Shown one piece after another: positions 29,773-38,461 of a DNA stretch of 64,000 nucleotides. The stretch comes from DATGMS01 sp040905145 (GTDB taxonomy: Bacteria; Bacteroidota; Bacteroidia; Cytophagales; Cyclobacteriaceae). The DNA lies in NCBI GenBank assembly GCA_040905145.1, contig JBBDSC010000164.1:42057-106056 (forward strand), written 5' to 3'. A program made the position numbers and the translations under genes. Below the pieces are notes generated by a model that saw only the letters and a list, made by a program, of their open reading frames with translations, searched no databases and had not been told where the DNA came from. How positions within the stretch are numbered: position 1 is the first letter of the stretch; each line of letters begins with the position of its first letter.

Positions 29773-29861
29773 TGAGAAAACAGGTTTACAAGATCATTTT
29801 CGAACACGATACCAAAGCAGGAAAACTTTTTGATGTGGTTTTATTATGGCTTATAAAATGA
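29772..29861 (+). pseudogene. 5' stub of an ion transporter (voltage-gated channel type) gene
   Basis: Thirty codons, RKQVYKIIFEHDTKAGKLFD then VVLLWLIK and a stop. This matches the first residues of bacterial potassium-channel/ion-transporter proteins, whose S1 helix starts with a similar IIFEADTPAGKLFD pattern (known from the family). The rest of the gene, about 230 codons, is absent. Confidence 0.55.
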
Positions 29862-29928
29862 GGGATACTTTTATTTTTTTACTTAAATTACGTTAGAAAC
29901 ACCTTACCAACATCTTATTAAATACCGG

Positions 29929-30885
29929 ATGGATAACCTGAAAATTTCAACAGCCCAATTTGAACACAAAAGTGGGGACAAAACCTGCAACCTGAATATA
30001 ATAGAAAGTTTAAGTCGACAGGCTGCTAAGGAAGGGGCAAAAGTGATTTCTTTTCATGAATGTTCTATTACCGGTTATACTTTTGCAAGGCATCTTTCTA
30101 AGGTGGAAATGCTCCATTTGGCTGAATTTGTTCCTGAAGGGCAAAGCCTAAAAAGATTAACTGAAATAGCTAAAAAATATAACGTAGCTATTTTGGCAGG
30201 ACTTTTTGAAAAAGATGTGGAAGACAAACTGTATAAAACCTATGTCTGTGTGGATAAGAATGGACTGGTAGCAAAATACAGGAAGTTACATCCCTTCATC
30301 AATTCTCATATCACACCAGGGGATGCCTATTGTGTTTTTGAACTATTGGGCTGGAAATGTGGCATTTTGATTTGCTATGATAACAATATCATAGAAAATG
30401 TAAGGGCCACCAACCTCTTGGGTGCCGACATTATTTTTATGCCCCATGTGACGATGTGTACACCTTCGACCCGTCCTGGTGCAGGGTTTGTTGATCCAAG
30501 GCTTTGGGAGAACAGGGAAAATGACCCAACTTCTTTAAGACTGGAGTTTGACGGGATGAAAGGGCGCGGTTGGTTAATGAAATGGTTGCCGGCAAGGGCT
30601 TATGATAATGCCATTTATGCGGTTTTTTCAAATCCCATTGGAATGGATGATGACCAGTTAAAAAACGGTAACTCCATGATCATTGATCCTTTTGGTGATG
30701 TTATCGCCGAGTGCCGAAAATTAAACAATGATATAGCCACAGCTACCTTAACACCGGCGAAACTCACCGATGCGGGCGGTTATCGGTATAAAGAGGCAAG
30801 AAGGCCTGAGCTTTACAGCCACATTATTGGGCAGCCGCATATCCCAGAGCAAAAGGTAGCGTGGCTTGATCCGGGTAAAGATTGA
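29929..30885 (+). CDS. Nitrilase-family carbon-nitrogen hydrolase
   Basis: A 318-residue cytosolic amidase or nitrilase-like enzyme with the full catalytic triad: Glu44 (FHECSITGY), Lys119 (YRKLHPF) and Cys149 (GILICYDNN). MIIDPFGDVIAEC near 250 is the usual C-terminal strand region. The substrate is unknown; carbamoylase, aliphatic amidase and N-carbamoyl-putrescine types all share these motifs. It follows the stub region and has no co-directed partner gene. Confidence 0.88.
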   Translation: MDNLKISTAQFEHKSGDKTCNLNIIESLSRQAAKEGAKVISFHECSITGYTFARHLSKVEMLHLAEFVPEGQSLKRLTEIAKKYNVAILAGLFEKDVEDKLYKTYVCVDKNGLVAKYRKLHPFINSHITPGDAYCVFELLGWKCGILICYDNNIIENVRATNLLGADIIFMPHVTMCTPSTRPGAGFVDPRLWENRENDPTSLRLEFDGMKGRGWLMKWLPARAYDNAIYAVFSNPIGMDDDQLKNGNSMIIDPFGDVIAECRKLNNDIATATLTPAKLTDAGGYRYKEARRPELYSHIIGQPHIPEQKVAWLDPGKD

Positions 30886-31090
30886 AACTGCTTCAGAAAA
30901 TCAATTTTTAAAGAGACGCTTATCAAATGAAAATCTCCCGCTACGAAATACAAAAACCGCAAACAACAAAAGCCAAAATAAAAAGGGCAAGCCCTTGATT
31001 TGAAAGCGATCATTGGCACTATTTCCACATTCCATTAATTTCCCCAAAACCGAGATTTATAGAAAACCCAAATATAAGATGGGAATTATC

Positions 31091-31121
31091 TTGACAACTT
31101 GACAAATATTTTATATATTTG
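31091..31121 (+). promoter_or_regulatory. Promoter of the Phd/PIN toxin-antitoxin module
   Basis: TTG at 31091 and -7 element TATATTTG at 31114-31121 fit the Bacteroidota consensus with a 20-base spacer. TTGACA occurs twice, eight bases apart (31091 and 31099), which could serve as an operator half-site pair for autoregulation; that part is inference. Confidence 0.5.
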
Positions 31122-31141
31122 ATCAGTAAGAGATTGAGGCT

Positions 31142-31378
31142 ATGAAAACTATGACTGTTGGCGAATTTAAAACACATTTTTCAAATGTGATTGAACGTGT
31201 GAAAGCTGGGGAAAAGATTGCCGTGACTTTTGGTAAAAAGAAAGAAGTAATCGGCTATTTTCTTCCTGAGATCCCACAATCAAATGCTAAGCGCAAACTG
31301 GGTGTATTAGAAGGCAAAGCGCAAGTGGTTTTCCCAGCAGATTTCAAAATCACTGAAGAAGAGTTCCTTAAATCATGA
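31142..31378 (+). CDS. Type II antitoxin, Phd/YefM family
   Basis: A 78-residue antitoxin. KTMTVGEFKTHFSNVIERVK and GEKIAVTFGKKKEVIGYFLP form the Phd/YefM DNA-binding fold; the C-terminal half (SNAKRKLGVLEGK to the end) would wrap the toxin. It overlaps the toxin gene by four bases (ATGA), the classic arrangement for coupled synthesis. It should neutralise the PIN toxin and repress its own promoter. Confidence 0.87.
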   Translation: MKTMTVGEFKTHFSNVIERVKAGEKIAVTFGKKKEVIGYFLPEIPQSNAKRKLGVLEGKAQVVFPADFKITEEEFLKS

Positions 31379-31773
31379 ATTTCCTCATTGACACCCACAC
31401 TCTTGTATGGACCATTACAGACAAAATAAGGTTGTCCAAGAAGGTAAGAGTAATCATTGAGAATGTTAACAATAATATTTATGTCAGCGCAATAAGCTTT
31501 TGGGAAATTTCTCTAAAGTTTTCCATAGGTAAGTTAGAACTGATAGGTGTCTTACCCAATCAATTCCCGCTTCTGGCAATTCAAACCGGATTTGAGTTAA
31601 TTCCTCTCATGCCTGAGGAAACCGCAACTTACCATCATCTTAAAGGTACCTGGCACAGAGATCCTTTTGATAGGATGTTAATCTGGCAGGCCATTCAACA
31701 AGACCTCGTCCTCATCAGCAAAGATAAAAATATTGCTAAATATGGGAAGGAAGGATTAAAGACCTTGTGGTAA
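31375..31773 (+). CDS. Type II toxin, PIN-domain ribonuclease (VapC-like)
   Basis: A 132-residue PIN domain RNase. The acidic metal-binding residues are intact: Asp6 (FLIDTHTLVW), Glu44 (SFWEISLKF), Asp96 and Asp99 (HRDPFDRMLIWQA). VapC-type toxins cut tRNA or rRNA; the target here is unknown. A decayed CHRD gene begins 37 bases downstream on the opposite strand. Confidence 0.88.
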   Translation: MNFLIDTHTLVWTITDKIRLSKKVRVIIENVNNNIYVSAISFWEISLKFSIGKLELIGVLPNQFPLLAIQTGFELIPLMPEETATYHHLKGTWHRDPFDRMLIWQAIQQDLVLISKDKNIAKYGKEGLKTLW

Positions 31774-31809
31774 GGGGAAAGAAAAACCACCAACTTGTCT
31801 CCCCTTTTG

Positions 31810-32031
31810 TTATTGAAAAACTTGTCTCCGTATCTCGCCTCCAGGGTATTCTTCACTATGGATTCACATACCAATTTCCTTCCAATAGGTCGTTTTCCTG
31901 CTCTGTAGTCAGTTCGGGCGTAGCACCCTCAATAGGACTAAAAGTTCCCGTAGCAGTGGAGTTATTGGTGGGCACCGCTTGCGTACTATTAATTTCAAAA
32001 TCTGAAAGCAGCTTTTAAAATTATACTTCAT
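31810..32031 (-). pseudogene. CHRD lipoprotein gene with two internal deletions (copy 3)
   Basis: Read from 32031, the start ATGAAGTATAATTTTAAA matches the CHRD copy at 33517-33978, and the end matches the IHSEDFPPGEIRGQVVQ region. Two blocks are missing compared with that copy: most of the signal peptide and linker, and the central strand block containing NMHFH. Both joins fall on short shared words: TGAAA at the first and AAAAG or AAAA at the second. The remnant is about 220 bases against 462. Confidence 0.8.
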
Positions 32032-32269
32032 GACATAAAATGGTTTAGGTGAGTGATTTCTTTTAGCTGCTTTCATTTGATGCGTCCTCTACAGCAGGAG
32101 AGTGTGACCGTGCCACTTCACTAATCGGCTGATCTTTACGATTTCAGCGGCTCCAGTTTTTTTCTGTAGTATTTCAAAATGAAGAAAATAAAAGGTAATT
32201 TAGTAGGTATATTTCGGTAAGTAAAGGGCTGATTGCGACAATGGAATTAAAAAAAAATTAAATTTACCT

Positions 32270-33253
32270 ATGAAGCACGTTTCAATACTTATTCCACTCG
32301 GACATACCAGCTTGGTCAATATTGAGGGGACTCATCAGATATTCTGCGGGGTAAATCAGTTTCTGGTTGCTATGGGAAAGGCGCCTTTATGTAAGGTACA
32401 GCTGGTTGGGCTTTCTAAGGAAACCAAACAGACAACGGGTTTATTTACCGTTAACCCTGATGTTTTGGTAAAGGAGGTAGCCAAGACGGACCTGATCATT
32501 ATCCCTGCCATGCATGGCGATCAAAAGTTAGCCTTGGCCAGAAATGAAGAATTCATCCCCTGGATCATTCAGCAATATAAAGGAGGTGCTGAGGTGGTGA
32601 GTTTTTGTATCGGTGCTTTTTTTCTGGCCGCTACAGGGTTACTGAAAGGAAAACAGTGTGCCACGCATTGGCTGCATGCCAATGAATTCAGGGGAATGTT
32701 TCCGGAGGTGAACCTGGTGGATGACAAGATTATGACGGAAGAGGATGGCATCTATACCAGTGGCGGGGCCTATTCTTACCTCAATCTACTCCTATACCTG
32801 ATCGAAAAACATGCAGGTCGTGAAATCGCTATTTTAACTTCCAAAACTTTTATGATAGACATAGACCGGAACAGCCAGTCCCCCTTTATCATGTTTAAGG
32901 GACAAAAAGCCCATGAGGATGATGCCGTAAAAAAAGCCCAGGAGTTTATTGAAAGGCATTATCAGGATAAAATAACGGTGGATCAATTGGCTTCCATATT
33001 GGCTGTGGGTCGCAGAAGCCTGGAACGCAGATTTAAAAAAGCCACCTCCAATACGGTAACGGAGTATATTCAGCGGGTAAAAATAGAAGCGGCCAAAAAA
33101 AGTTTTGAAATCAGCCGGAAAAACATCAATGAGGTGATGTATGATGTGGGATACTCCGACACCAAAGCCTTTAGGACCATTTTTAGGAAAATCACCAACT
33201 TGTCACCCATTGAGTATAAGAACAAGTACAATAAAGATGCTGCTTTTGCATAG
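32270..33253 (+). CDS. GlxA-family transcriptional regulator (DJ-1/PfpI plus AraC domains)
   Basis: A 327-residue regulator. Residues 5-190 form a class I glutamine amidotransferase-like DJ-1/PfpI domain, with Cys in SFCIGAFFLAATGLL near 113. Residues 225-320 form the AraC-type double helix-turn-helix, with QLASILAVGRRSLERRFKKA and VMYDVGYSDTKAFRTIFRK. Such proteins sense small molecules and activate neighbouring genes; the signal here is unknown. A REP-like palindrome lies right after the stop. Confidence 0.9.
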   Translation: MKHVSILIPLGHTSLVNIEGTHQIFCGVNQFLVAMGKAPLCKVQLVGLSKETKQTTGLFTVNPDVLVKEVAKTDLIIIPAMHGDQKLALARNEEFIPWIIQQYKGGAEVVSFCIGAFFLAATGLLKGKQCATHWLHANEFRGMFPEVNLVDDKIMTEEDGIYTSGGAYSYLNLLLYLIEKHAGREIAILTSKTFMIDIDRNSQSPFIMFKGQKAHEDDAVKKAQEFIERHYQDKITVDQLASILAVGRRSLERRFKKATSNTVTEYIQRVKIEAAKKSFEISRKNINEVMYDVGYSDTKAFRTIFRKITNLSPIEYKNKYNKDAAFA

Positions 33254-33264
33254 GTGGCTAAAGT

Positions 33265-33373
33265 GGCGATACAATCGCCGTTCTCGGAAGTCCTCGTTGC
33301 AACGAGGACTATTCCAGTCTCCCTCGTTCTTTAATGAGGGAGCAGGTGATTTGCGATTGTATTGCAACTGATC
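33265..33373. repeat. REP-like palindrome cluster, copy B
   Basis: Three hairpins in a row: GGCGATACAATCGCC (33265-33279), the perfect 20-bp palindrome GTCCTCGTTGCAACGAGGAC (33290-33309), and CTCCCTC/GAGGGAG (33319-33342). Further along, GCGATTGTATTGC (33353-33365) is nearly the complement of the first hairpin, so the whole block can fold into one large structure. Confidence 0.75.
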
Positions 33374-33450
33374 CATAAGCAAAAGTCCTTGCTAAACGAC
33401 TGTCACAGCAGCTAAACTTACCCAGGAGAATTTATAACTACGGAATTAAG

Positions 33451-33496
33451 GGCGATATACTCGCCTTTCTCTGAAGCCCTCGTTGCAAACGAGGAC
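33451..33496. repeat. REP-like palindrome, copy C
   Basis: GGCGATATACTCGCC (33451-33465) followed by CCCTCGTTGCAAACGAGGAC (33477-33496). Same order of elements and nearly the same core as the copy 190 bases earlier. It sits between the GlxA-type regulator and the end of the second CHRD gene. Confidence 0.7.
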
Positions 33497-33516
33497 TATA
33501 ATAATGGTGGTCAATG

Positions 33517-33978
33517 TCATTGAACAACTTGTCCCCGTATCTCGCCCGGAGGGAAATCTTCACTGTGGATATTTACATACCAATTGCCTGCCAGTAAATC
33601 AGCTTCCTGCTCTTCAGTCAGTACAGGTGTAACGTCATTTATCGGGCTCGAAAAGGGGGCTTCTCCTATTGGAATGACCACAGGGCCGCTTACCCCCACT
33701 GCACCTTCATGAAAATGCATATTTGTAGCCATTACTCCTGAATAAGTAAGGGTATAGGTGAGAATTTTAGTTGTTTTATCATAAGTACCATTAAAAATCC
33801 CAGTAGCAGTGGAGTTATTAGGCGGCACCTCTTCCGCACCATTAATTTCAATATTTGAAAATTCAACCAAATTATCGGATGGATCATCATCATCATCTTT
33901 AGAGCAACTACTTAAAATTACCATCCCGATGAGCAGCAGGTTCAAGACCTGAAAGCAAGTTTTAAAATTATATTTCAT
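33517..33978 (-). CDS. CHRD-domain lipoprotein (copy 2)
   Basis: A 153-residue paralogue of the lipoprotein at 27084-27524, with the same signal layout (MVILSSCSKDDDDD, lipobox Cys25), an Asp-rich linker, and the CHRD domain INGAEEVPPNNSTATGIFNG through PGEIRGQVVQ. The two intact copies are alike across most of their length, including DNA around the start, which points to a local duplication. A -7 element TATTTTTG (34027-34034, minus strand) lies about 50 bases before the start. Function unknown. Confidence 0.87.
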   Translation of the reverse strand: MKYNFKTCFQVLNLLLIGMVILSSCSKDDDDDPSDNLVEFSNIEINGAEEVPPNNSTATGIFNGTYDKTTKILTYTLTYSGVMATNMHFHEGAVGVSGPVVIPIGEAPFSSPINDVTPVLTEEQEADLLAGNWYVNIHSEDFPPGEIRGQVVQ

Positions 33979-34289
33979 GACACAAAATTTTTAGTGGTGA
34001 TTAATTTCTTTATGAAATACTTACAGCAAAAATAATGCTCATACGTATATATTCTCAATTTTAACGTTTATTAAGTTTATGAGACAAAGTAAAGTGACAA
34101 TAAAATTGATAATTACCTAAATAACTGCATGAAGCTTATTTATTTTTAAATACGGTAATGGCATCAGCTTAGAAGATACCCCAATTTAAATAGCAAAAAA
34201 TAAAATAATAGAAAAAAAATACAAAGTGGCATCTTTTGTGTAACAAATTTTAAAAATTTTTATTTTATCATTCATTAAATCAATTAGTT
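33979..34289. other. AT-rich intergenic region
   Basis: About 310 bases, very AT-rich, holding the minus-strand -7 element of the CHRD gene at 34027-34034. I see no gene here. Confidence 0.4.
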
Positions 34290-35039
34290 ATAAAAACGAA
34301 TGCAACAAAAATAAAATGGTGCAGGCTATTAACCGGGGCTGCCTTTTTAGTATTGATGGGCGCTTGTCAGTATGTTAAAGATCTGGTGCCGAAAAAAACT
34401 ACAGACGATATTCAGCCGGAAATGGCCAATCCGGAATGGGCGCCAAATATTGATCCGCAGATGCTGGCGGTGGTCGAGCAGCTTGGCAAATACGGAACGC
34501 CGCCGCTCCACACGCTTTCGCCTGCACAGGCACGTATGGCACCTTCTCCCACCGATGCGGTGATGAACCTTTTACAGCGCTACAACATCCACCCCTCGCC
34601 TGCCAATGTGGACGTTAGCCAACAAGTAATACCTGGCAACACAGAAGAGGGGCTTTTGGTACGAATTTACACACCCAAGAGCGGCAATGGTCCCTTTCCC
34701 GTGATCGTGTATTACCACGGAGGGGGCTGGGTAATAGCAGGATTGGATGTCTATGAACCTTCTGCCATGGCCTTGGCAGAGAAATCAGAGGCAATTGTTA
34801 TTTCGGTATCCTATCGTCAGGCACCGGAAAATCCGTTTCCTGCCGCTCATGAGGATGCTTTCGCTGCTTATAATTGGGCACTTGGGAACGCTGGCGACAT
34901 CAATGGGGACCCACAAAATGTTGCCGTAGCCGGTGAAAGTGCAGGGGGCAATCTGGCAGTAGCCACAGCGCTTATGGCAAAGGACCGTAGCGTGAGGCTA
35001 AATCCGAAATTAACAGTGCAACAACCTGCCGTTGGCTAA
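34290..35039 (+). pseudogene. Truncated alpha/beta hydrolase (HSL-type esterase) lipoprotein gene
   Basis: The frame from 34290 reads KTNATKIKWCRLLTGAAFLV then LMGAC, a lipoprotein signal, but its first codon is ATA where ATG is expected. The esterase body follows: oxyanion motif YYHGGGWVIAG and nucleophile Ser in VAGESAGGN. It then ends abruptly in VQQPAVG at a palindrome (35019-35061). About 100 residues carrying the catalytic Asp and His are missing. A TTG at 34353 might allow translation, but the product would be inactive. Confidence 0.72.
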
Positions 35040-35061
35040 AGCCGAACGGCAGGCCCTGTTG
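35019..35061. repeat. Palindrome at the esterase/DUF1206 junction
   Basis: CAACA and CCTGCCGTT on the left pair with AACGGCAGG and TGTTG on the right, with an inner GGCTAAAGCC. It sits exactly where esterase homology stops. A related half, CTGCCGAACGGGCAG, occurs near 38422. Confidence 0.65.
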
Positions 35062-35076
35062 TATGCCGATCTATAC

Positions 35077-35892
35077 ATGCAAGGCAGGAAAGAAATAAAT
35101 TTTTTTGTTCATTATCTCCCCATATACGGCTGTGTTTCTACGGGGCTTATTTACGGGGCGATTGGAGTGATCGCTATCCTTTCCTTTTTAAACCTTAAGC
35201 AAGGCGGTGCAGATGAAAGCAGCCTGCTTGTTTTTCTGAACGATTTCTTAATCGGTAGGATTTTCATCTGGATTATTCTCCTGGGCACCTTAAGTTATAT
35301 TAGCTGGCGTATCTATGAAGCACTCAAAGATCCTTACAATTATGGAAAAGGCTGGAAAGGTATATCAAAGAGAACGGGCATAGGGCTTAGCTCAATTGCC
35401 GATGTGCTCATCGCGTATTCTGCCATTATGGTTATACTTGGTATAAGCCAGGTCCAGGAAGACGGCCGGCCCGAAGAAGAGCGGCAGATGGTAGCCAGCA
35501 TGTTGCAGGAGAGTTGGGGCGACTGGCTGATCATGAGCATTGGAGTCATTGTTGCAATTACGGCTGTTGTTCAATTCTGGTATGGAATTACCAGGGACTA
35601 CAGGGAGAGACTGGATATTGGGCATTTTAGTGCATATATCAAAAAACTGATCCATTTTCTGGCATGGGCAGGCTATTTGGCCAGGGGTATCATCGTGGGG
35701 ATTATCGGGTTCTTTTATGTTAAAGCCGGCATTATGGAAAATGCCCAATATGTGGTTAACACCGATAAGGCCTTCGATTTTATCGGAGATCATGTGGGAC
35801 ACTTTTATTTTATTCTCGTAGCTGTTGGTACCATCTGTTATGGTTTTTTCATGTTTTTTCTGGGGGCAACCTATGATGCCGATGATGGATAA
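35077..35892 (+). CDS. DUF1206-family membrane protein
   Basis: About 271 residues with six hydrophobic helices in three pairs, the DUF1206 pattern: INFFVHYLPIYGCVSTGLIYGAIGV, then SKRTGIGLSSIADVLIAYSA, then FLAWAGYLARGIIVGIIGFF. Each pair starts with a similar GY.. A.G..YG/ARG.I pattern. Function is unknown for the family. I took the ATG at 35077; a TTG at 35032 lies within the palindrome. The upstream esterase remnant overlaps the region where its promoter should be. Confidence 0.75.
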   Translation: MQGRKEINFFVHYLPIYGCVSTGLIYGAIGVIAILSFLNLKQGGADESSLLVFLNDFLIGRIFIWIILLGTLSYISWRIYEALKDPYNYGKGWKGISKRTGIGLSSIADVLIAYSAIMVILGISQVQEDGRPEEERQMVASMLQESWGDWLIMSIGVIVAITAVVQFWYGITRDYRERLDIGHFSAYIKKLIHFLAWAGYLARGIIVGIIGFFYVKAGIMENAQYVVNTDKAFDFIGDHVGHFYFILVAVGTICYGFFMFFLGATYDADDG

Positions 35893-35905
35893 AAATGTCT
35901 CTATT

Positions 35906-35951
35906 GTGCTCATTACAAATGAGGACGATAGAGATCGCAATGAATATCGCA
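35906..35951. repeat. REP-like palindrome, copy D
   Basis: GTGCTCATTACAAATGAGGAC (an imperfect palindrome) followed by GATCGCAATGAATATCGC. It is the family of copies B and C with arms changed, placed just after the DUF1206 stop and before the histidine kinase remnant. Confidence 0.55.
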
Positions 35952-35994
35952 AATAGTTTTTCCCTTCCACGGATAATTGTTGATTAAAAGTTCT

Positions 35995-36543
35995 TTACGC
36001 TTTAAAATAAATTTTAAACAAGGTCCCCTTGCCAACTTCACCTTCAATCTCAATTTTTCCCCGTTATTATCTATTATTTTTTTAACAATTGAGAGTCCGA
36101 TTCCAGTGCCCTCTACATGTTGATGTAACCTTTTAAACATCATTTTGAGATGAAGGCACATAAATATAACCAAATCGGTCGAGGAACATACGCTGGTTTT
36201 TGAGGAACCGGGTTTGTCCTGCAAATGCCTGTTCAAAGGCTTCTCCTAACACCGGCCATGCAGAGAACCAGCATTCTTTATAATCCTGACCCGTTGAGTG
36301 GGGATGTTTATCCCCGCATAGAGGCCAATATCCATCATTGTATATTTGAACACGATGTGGGGCCCCAGCGATAGAAATGGGAAAGTTGGAGGCAAGGCAA
36401 AGACTGACCGCGGTGCGCAGACTTTGCGGCCATTTATCAATAGGGCCCAATGATGTTTTGGACCAATCTATTGAATGAACAAGCTTGGCCATTTCCCTTC
36501 CTCCTGAATTATTGTTGTCTTGTTCTAAATTATGGGCGCTCAA
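35995..36543 (-). pseudogene. PAS-type sensor histidine kinase gene with its middle deleted
   Basis: The first 120 codons (MAKLVHSIDWSKTSLGPIDK, WPQSLRTAVSLCLASNFPIS, QRMFLDRFGY) match the start of large PAS histidine kinases. They join directly to the very end of an ATPase domain, KRLHQHVEGTGIGLSIVKKI, so several hundred residues including the phospho-accepting His are gone. A frameshift follows; in the other frame the natural end GKIEIEGEVGKGTLFKIYFK A and a stop at 35995 can still be read. Confidence 0.75.
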
Positions 36544-36598
36544 CTATTTTAAATTTAGGATTTTTCCTACTGCCATCTGGCTTGGAATAATTGAAATA

Positions 36599-36817
36599 TT
36601 AGAATAATTTTATTGAAGTTCTTAAAGTCATGTCATGACTTGCGGATTTTAGGTAATATAATGAAATTTTGACAAACAGCCATAATTGGGAACCCAATAG
36701 CCCCTGTTGTATAGCGGTATCCGCAGCCTCTGTACGTGTACCCGCACCAAGCTTGGACAAGATAGATGAAAGATGAAACTTAACGGTGCGTTCTGCGATT
36801 TGTTTGTTGGTCCACAA
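36599..36817 (-). pseudogene. LuxR-type response regulator C-terminal remnant
   Basis: TNKQIAERTVKFHLSSILSK and LGAGTRTEAADTAIQQGLL match the LuxR helix-turn-helix, but about six residues are missing inside it: the family normally has an IAERLFISERTVKFH-like run and here IAE joins RTVKFH directly. The receiver domain is absent, and the frame runs on into 30 unrelated residues. Confidence 0.6.
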
Positions 36818-36913
36818 CCCCTTTACCCGAAGAATTCAACCTGTAAGATTCCTGTAATCTTACTTTTTCCCACTTCTTCTCCCCTTCACGGATGGTTTGG
36901 AATGGATCCTTTC

Positions 36914-37411
36914 TTAAACAACCTTATTCAATAACACATAACTTATCAACTGGCCTGTGTTTTTGGTATTGGCTTTATTTAAAATGTTTTTTCGGTGTGT
37001 CCGTGCGGTCTCATAACTTATGCCCAATATTTCTGAAATTTTTCTGCTCGTAAAGCCCCTGATTAGGAGCTTTAATACCTCGAGTTCCCGTGTAGTAAAC
37101 ATAGACTGATGGGGTTTTAATTGCAGATGGTTATAATCAAGGTGAAACTGTTGATTTGAGGATTTATTTATAATTATCGCATGAGGTATATTGGTAGGAT
37201 GTATATGTGAAATATCGGTAATGATATTGGCAAAGACAAAGGGTATGTTTTTCTCATCGAAAACCAGCGGGATATTTTGGTTTTGGATGGTAAAAACTTT
37301 TCCATCTTTCCTCACGGACCGCGCATAGAACACTACATAAACGTAGGGCCTTTCATTTTTTTGTATTTCGAATGGGTTTCCGGAGAGCGAGTGGAGGCAA
37401 ATAGATGGCAT
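36914..37411 (-). CDS. LuxR-family transcriptional regulator
   Basis: 165 residues: a PAS-like N-terminal part (VYVVFYARSVRKDGKVFTIQ, IPLVFDEKNIPFVFANIITD) and a C-terminal LuxR helix-turn-helix (FTTRELEVLKLLIRGFTSRK, ISEILGISYETARTHRKNIL). The HTH is complete. In Bacteroidota similar proteins are often around 250 residues, so the N-terminus may be shortened, but no stop or shift is visible before the ATG. It is divergent from the small gene at 37461. The signal and target are unknown. Confidence 0.75.
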   Translation of the reverse strand: MPSICLHSLSGNPFEIQKNERPYVYVVFYARSVRKDGKVFTIQNQNIPLVFDEKNIPFVFANIITDISHIHPTNIPHAIIINKSSNQQFHLDYNHLQLKPHQSMFTTRELEVLKLLIRGFTSRKISEILGISYETARTHRKNILNKANTKNTGQLISYVLLNKVV

Positions 37412-37460
37412 TTCAGCTTATAATATAGATTATGAAATCCTAAATTTATCTAATGGAAAC

Positions 37461-37820
37461 ATGGTTGGAACCCTTCAAGAATTTATCCAGAATTTAAATC
37501 CGAGCCCTGAAAAAACCGATTTTTGTAGTGGAAGCCTAGGGTATATCACCAACACAAATGACCATGCATTTTGGGGGGACTATACCTATGATCCTTCCAA
37601 TGGACAAATACAATTTACCAACCTGGAAAGCCGTGAGCAGGTGGTTGATCTGGAGGAATTAGGCACATATACTGTGTATGATAAGATGTTCATTAGTGAA
37701 GATTTCCTCTATGAAATCATTAGCTGCCATTTTATGATGGAAACCGCATCTATCGAAGGGTCGACAATGATCAGGCTTTTTGAAAGACGAAATGATGAAA
37801 ATGTAATATGGTATGATTGA
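37461..37820 (+). CDS. Hypothetical protein, possibly the end of a longer one
   Basis: 119 residues, acidic and strand-rich, unrecognised. DHAFWGDYTYDPSNGQIQFT and MFISEDFLYEIISCHFMMET suggest a beta-sheet fold. No signal peptide or membrane helix. It starts only 49 bases from the divergent LuxR gene, leaving little promoter space. Given the many broken genes nearby it could be a remnant. Confidence 0.4.
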   Translation: MVGTLQEFIQNLNPSPEKTDFCSGSLGYITNTNDHAFWGDYTYDPSNGQIQFTNLESREQVVDLEELGTYTVYDKMFISEDFLYEIISCHFMMETASIEGSTMIRLFERRNDENVIWYD

Positions 37821-38265
37821 TCATTTAGCGATAGCATCCTCAGCTTTGGAAATCAATTATATAGTTGATGCTCAATTAAATGGAACCTAACCACTTTGCC
37901 GGAAGGATTTCTCCCTTAGATTTGGTGTGATTTTTTTTTTTTTTGGGTTTTCATTCTTGTTGTTTTTTTAAATGTTCAATTTATAACCATTAAGGCATTA
38001 AGGTATTCTTAATGTTCCTTCACTTCTTAATGGTTTTATTTTTTTGAACCATTAAGGGCCATTAAGGGATTTCTTAATTTTTAGCAAGTTCCTGGAGGAA
38101 ATCCTTTGGAACGGTCATGTTTTTCGGTGAATCATACGCTCTGTCCCACCTGCCATCCATTTTGCCGCTTCGACTTCCTTCGATCCGGCTAGCTTCATTC
38201 AGCCTTTTTTTGATTTAGGAAAAAGTTCATTGGCAAGCTATTTAGCATCCTTCCAGTTCCACCAT
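37821..38265. other. Non-coding region with a direct repeat
   Basis: Contains two related copies of an AACCATTAAGG(GC)CATTAAGG word followed by TTCTTAAT, at about 37985-38014 and 38047-38079, with the inverse CTTAATGGTT between them. No gene can be supported; several short stretches look like worn coding sequence. Confidence 0.4.
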
Positions 38266-38346
38266 TTAGGTAATAACACCCCACACCTTGTCGACTGGGG
38301 CATCAATACCGATTGATTTTTTGACTGCAAGCTCCTTCATAATCAT
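38266..38346 (-). pseudogene. 5' stub of an SRPBCC/AHSA1-family gene
   Basis: Read from the ATG at 38346: MIMKELAVKKSIGIDAPVDK then VWGVIT and a stop. This is the typical first strand and helix of SRPBCC (START-like) proteins. The remaining 100 or more residues are not found downstream. Confidence 0.5.
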
Positions 38347-38461
38347 TTTTTCTTATCTTATTCAAAGTCCAAGCAGGTTGCTGAAAGATCCTTTGCTGAG
38401 CAACTTGGTTTATTTGTACAACTGCCGAACGGGCAGGTTTCAGGCTTCCTTCAAATGCTGT

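Noticed and set aside
30926..30997. Short frame between the nitrilase gene and the toxin-antitoxin module
   Set aside because: Only 23 codons of Lys-rich text with no promoter or family likeness.
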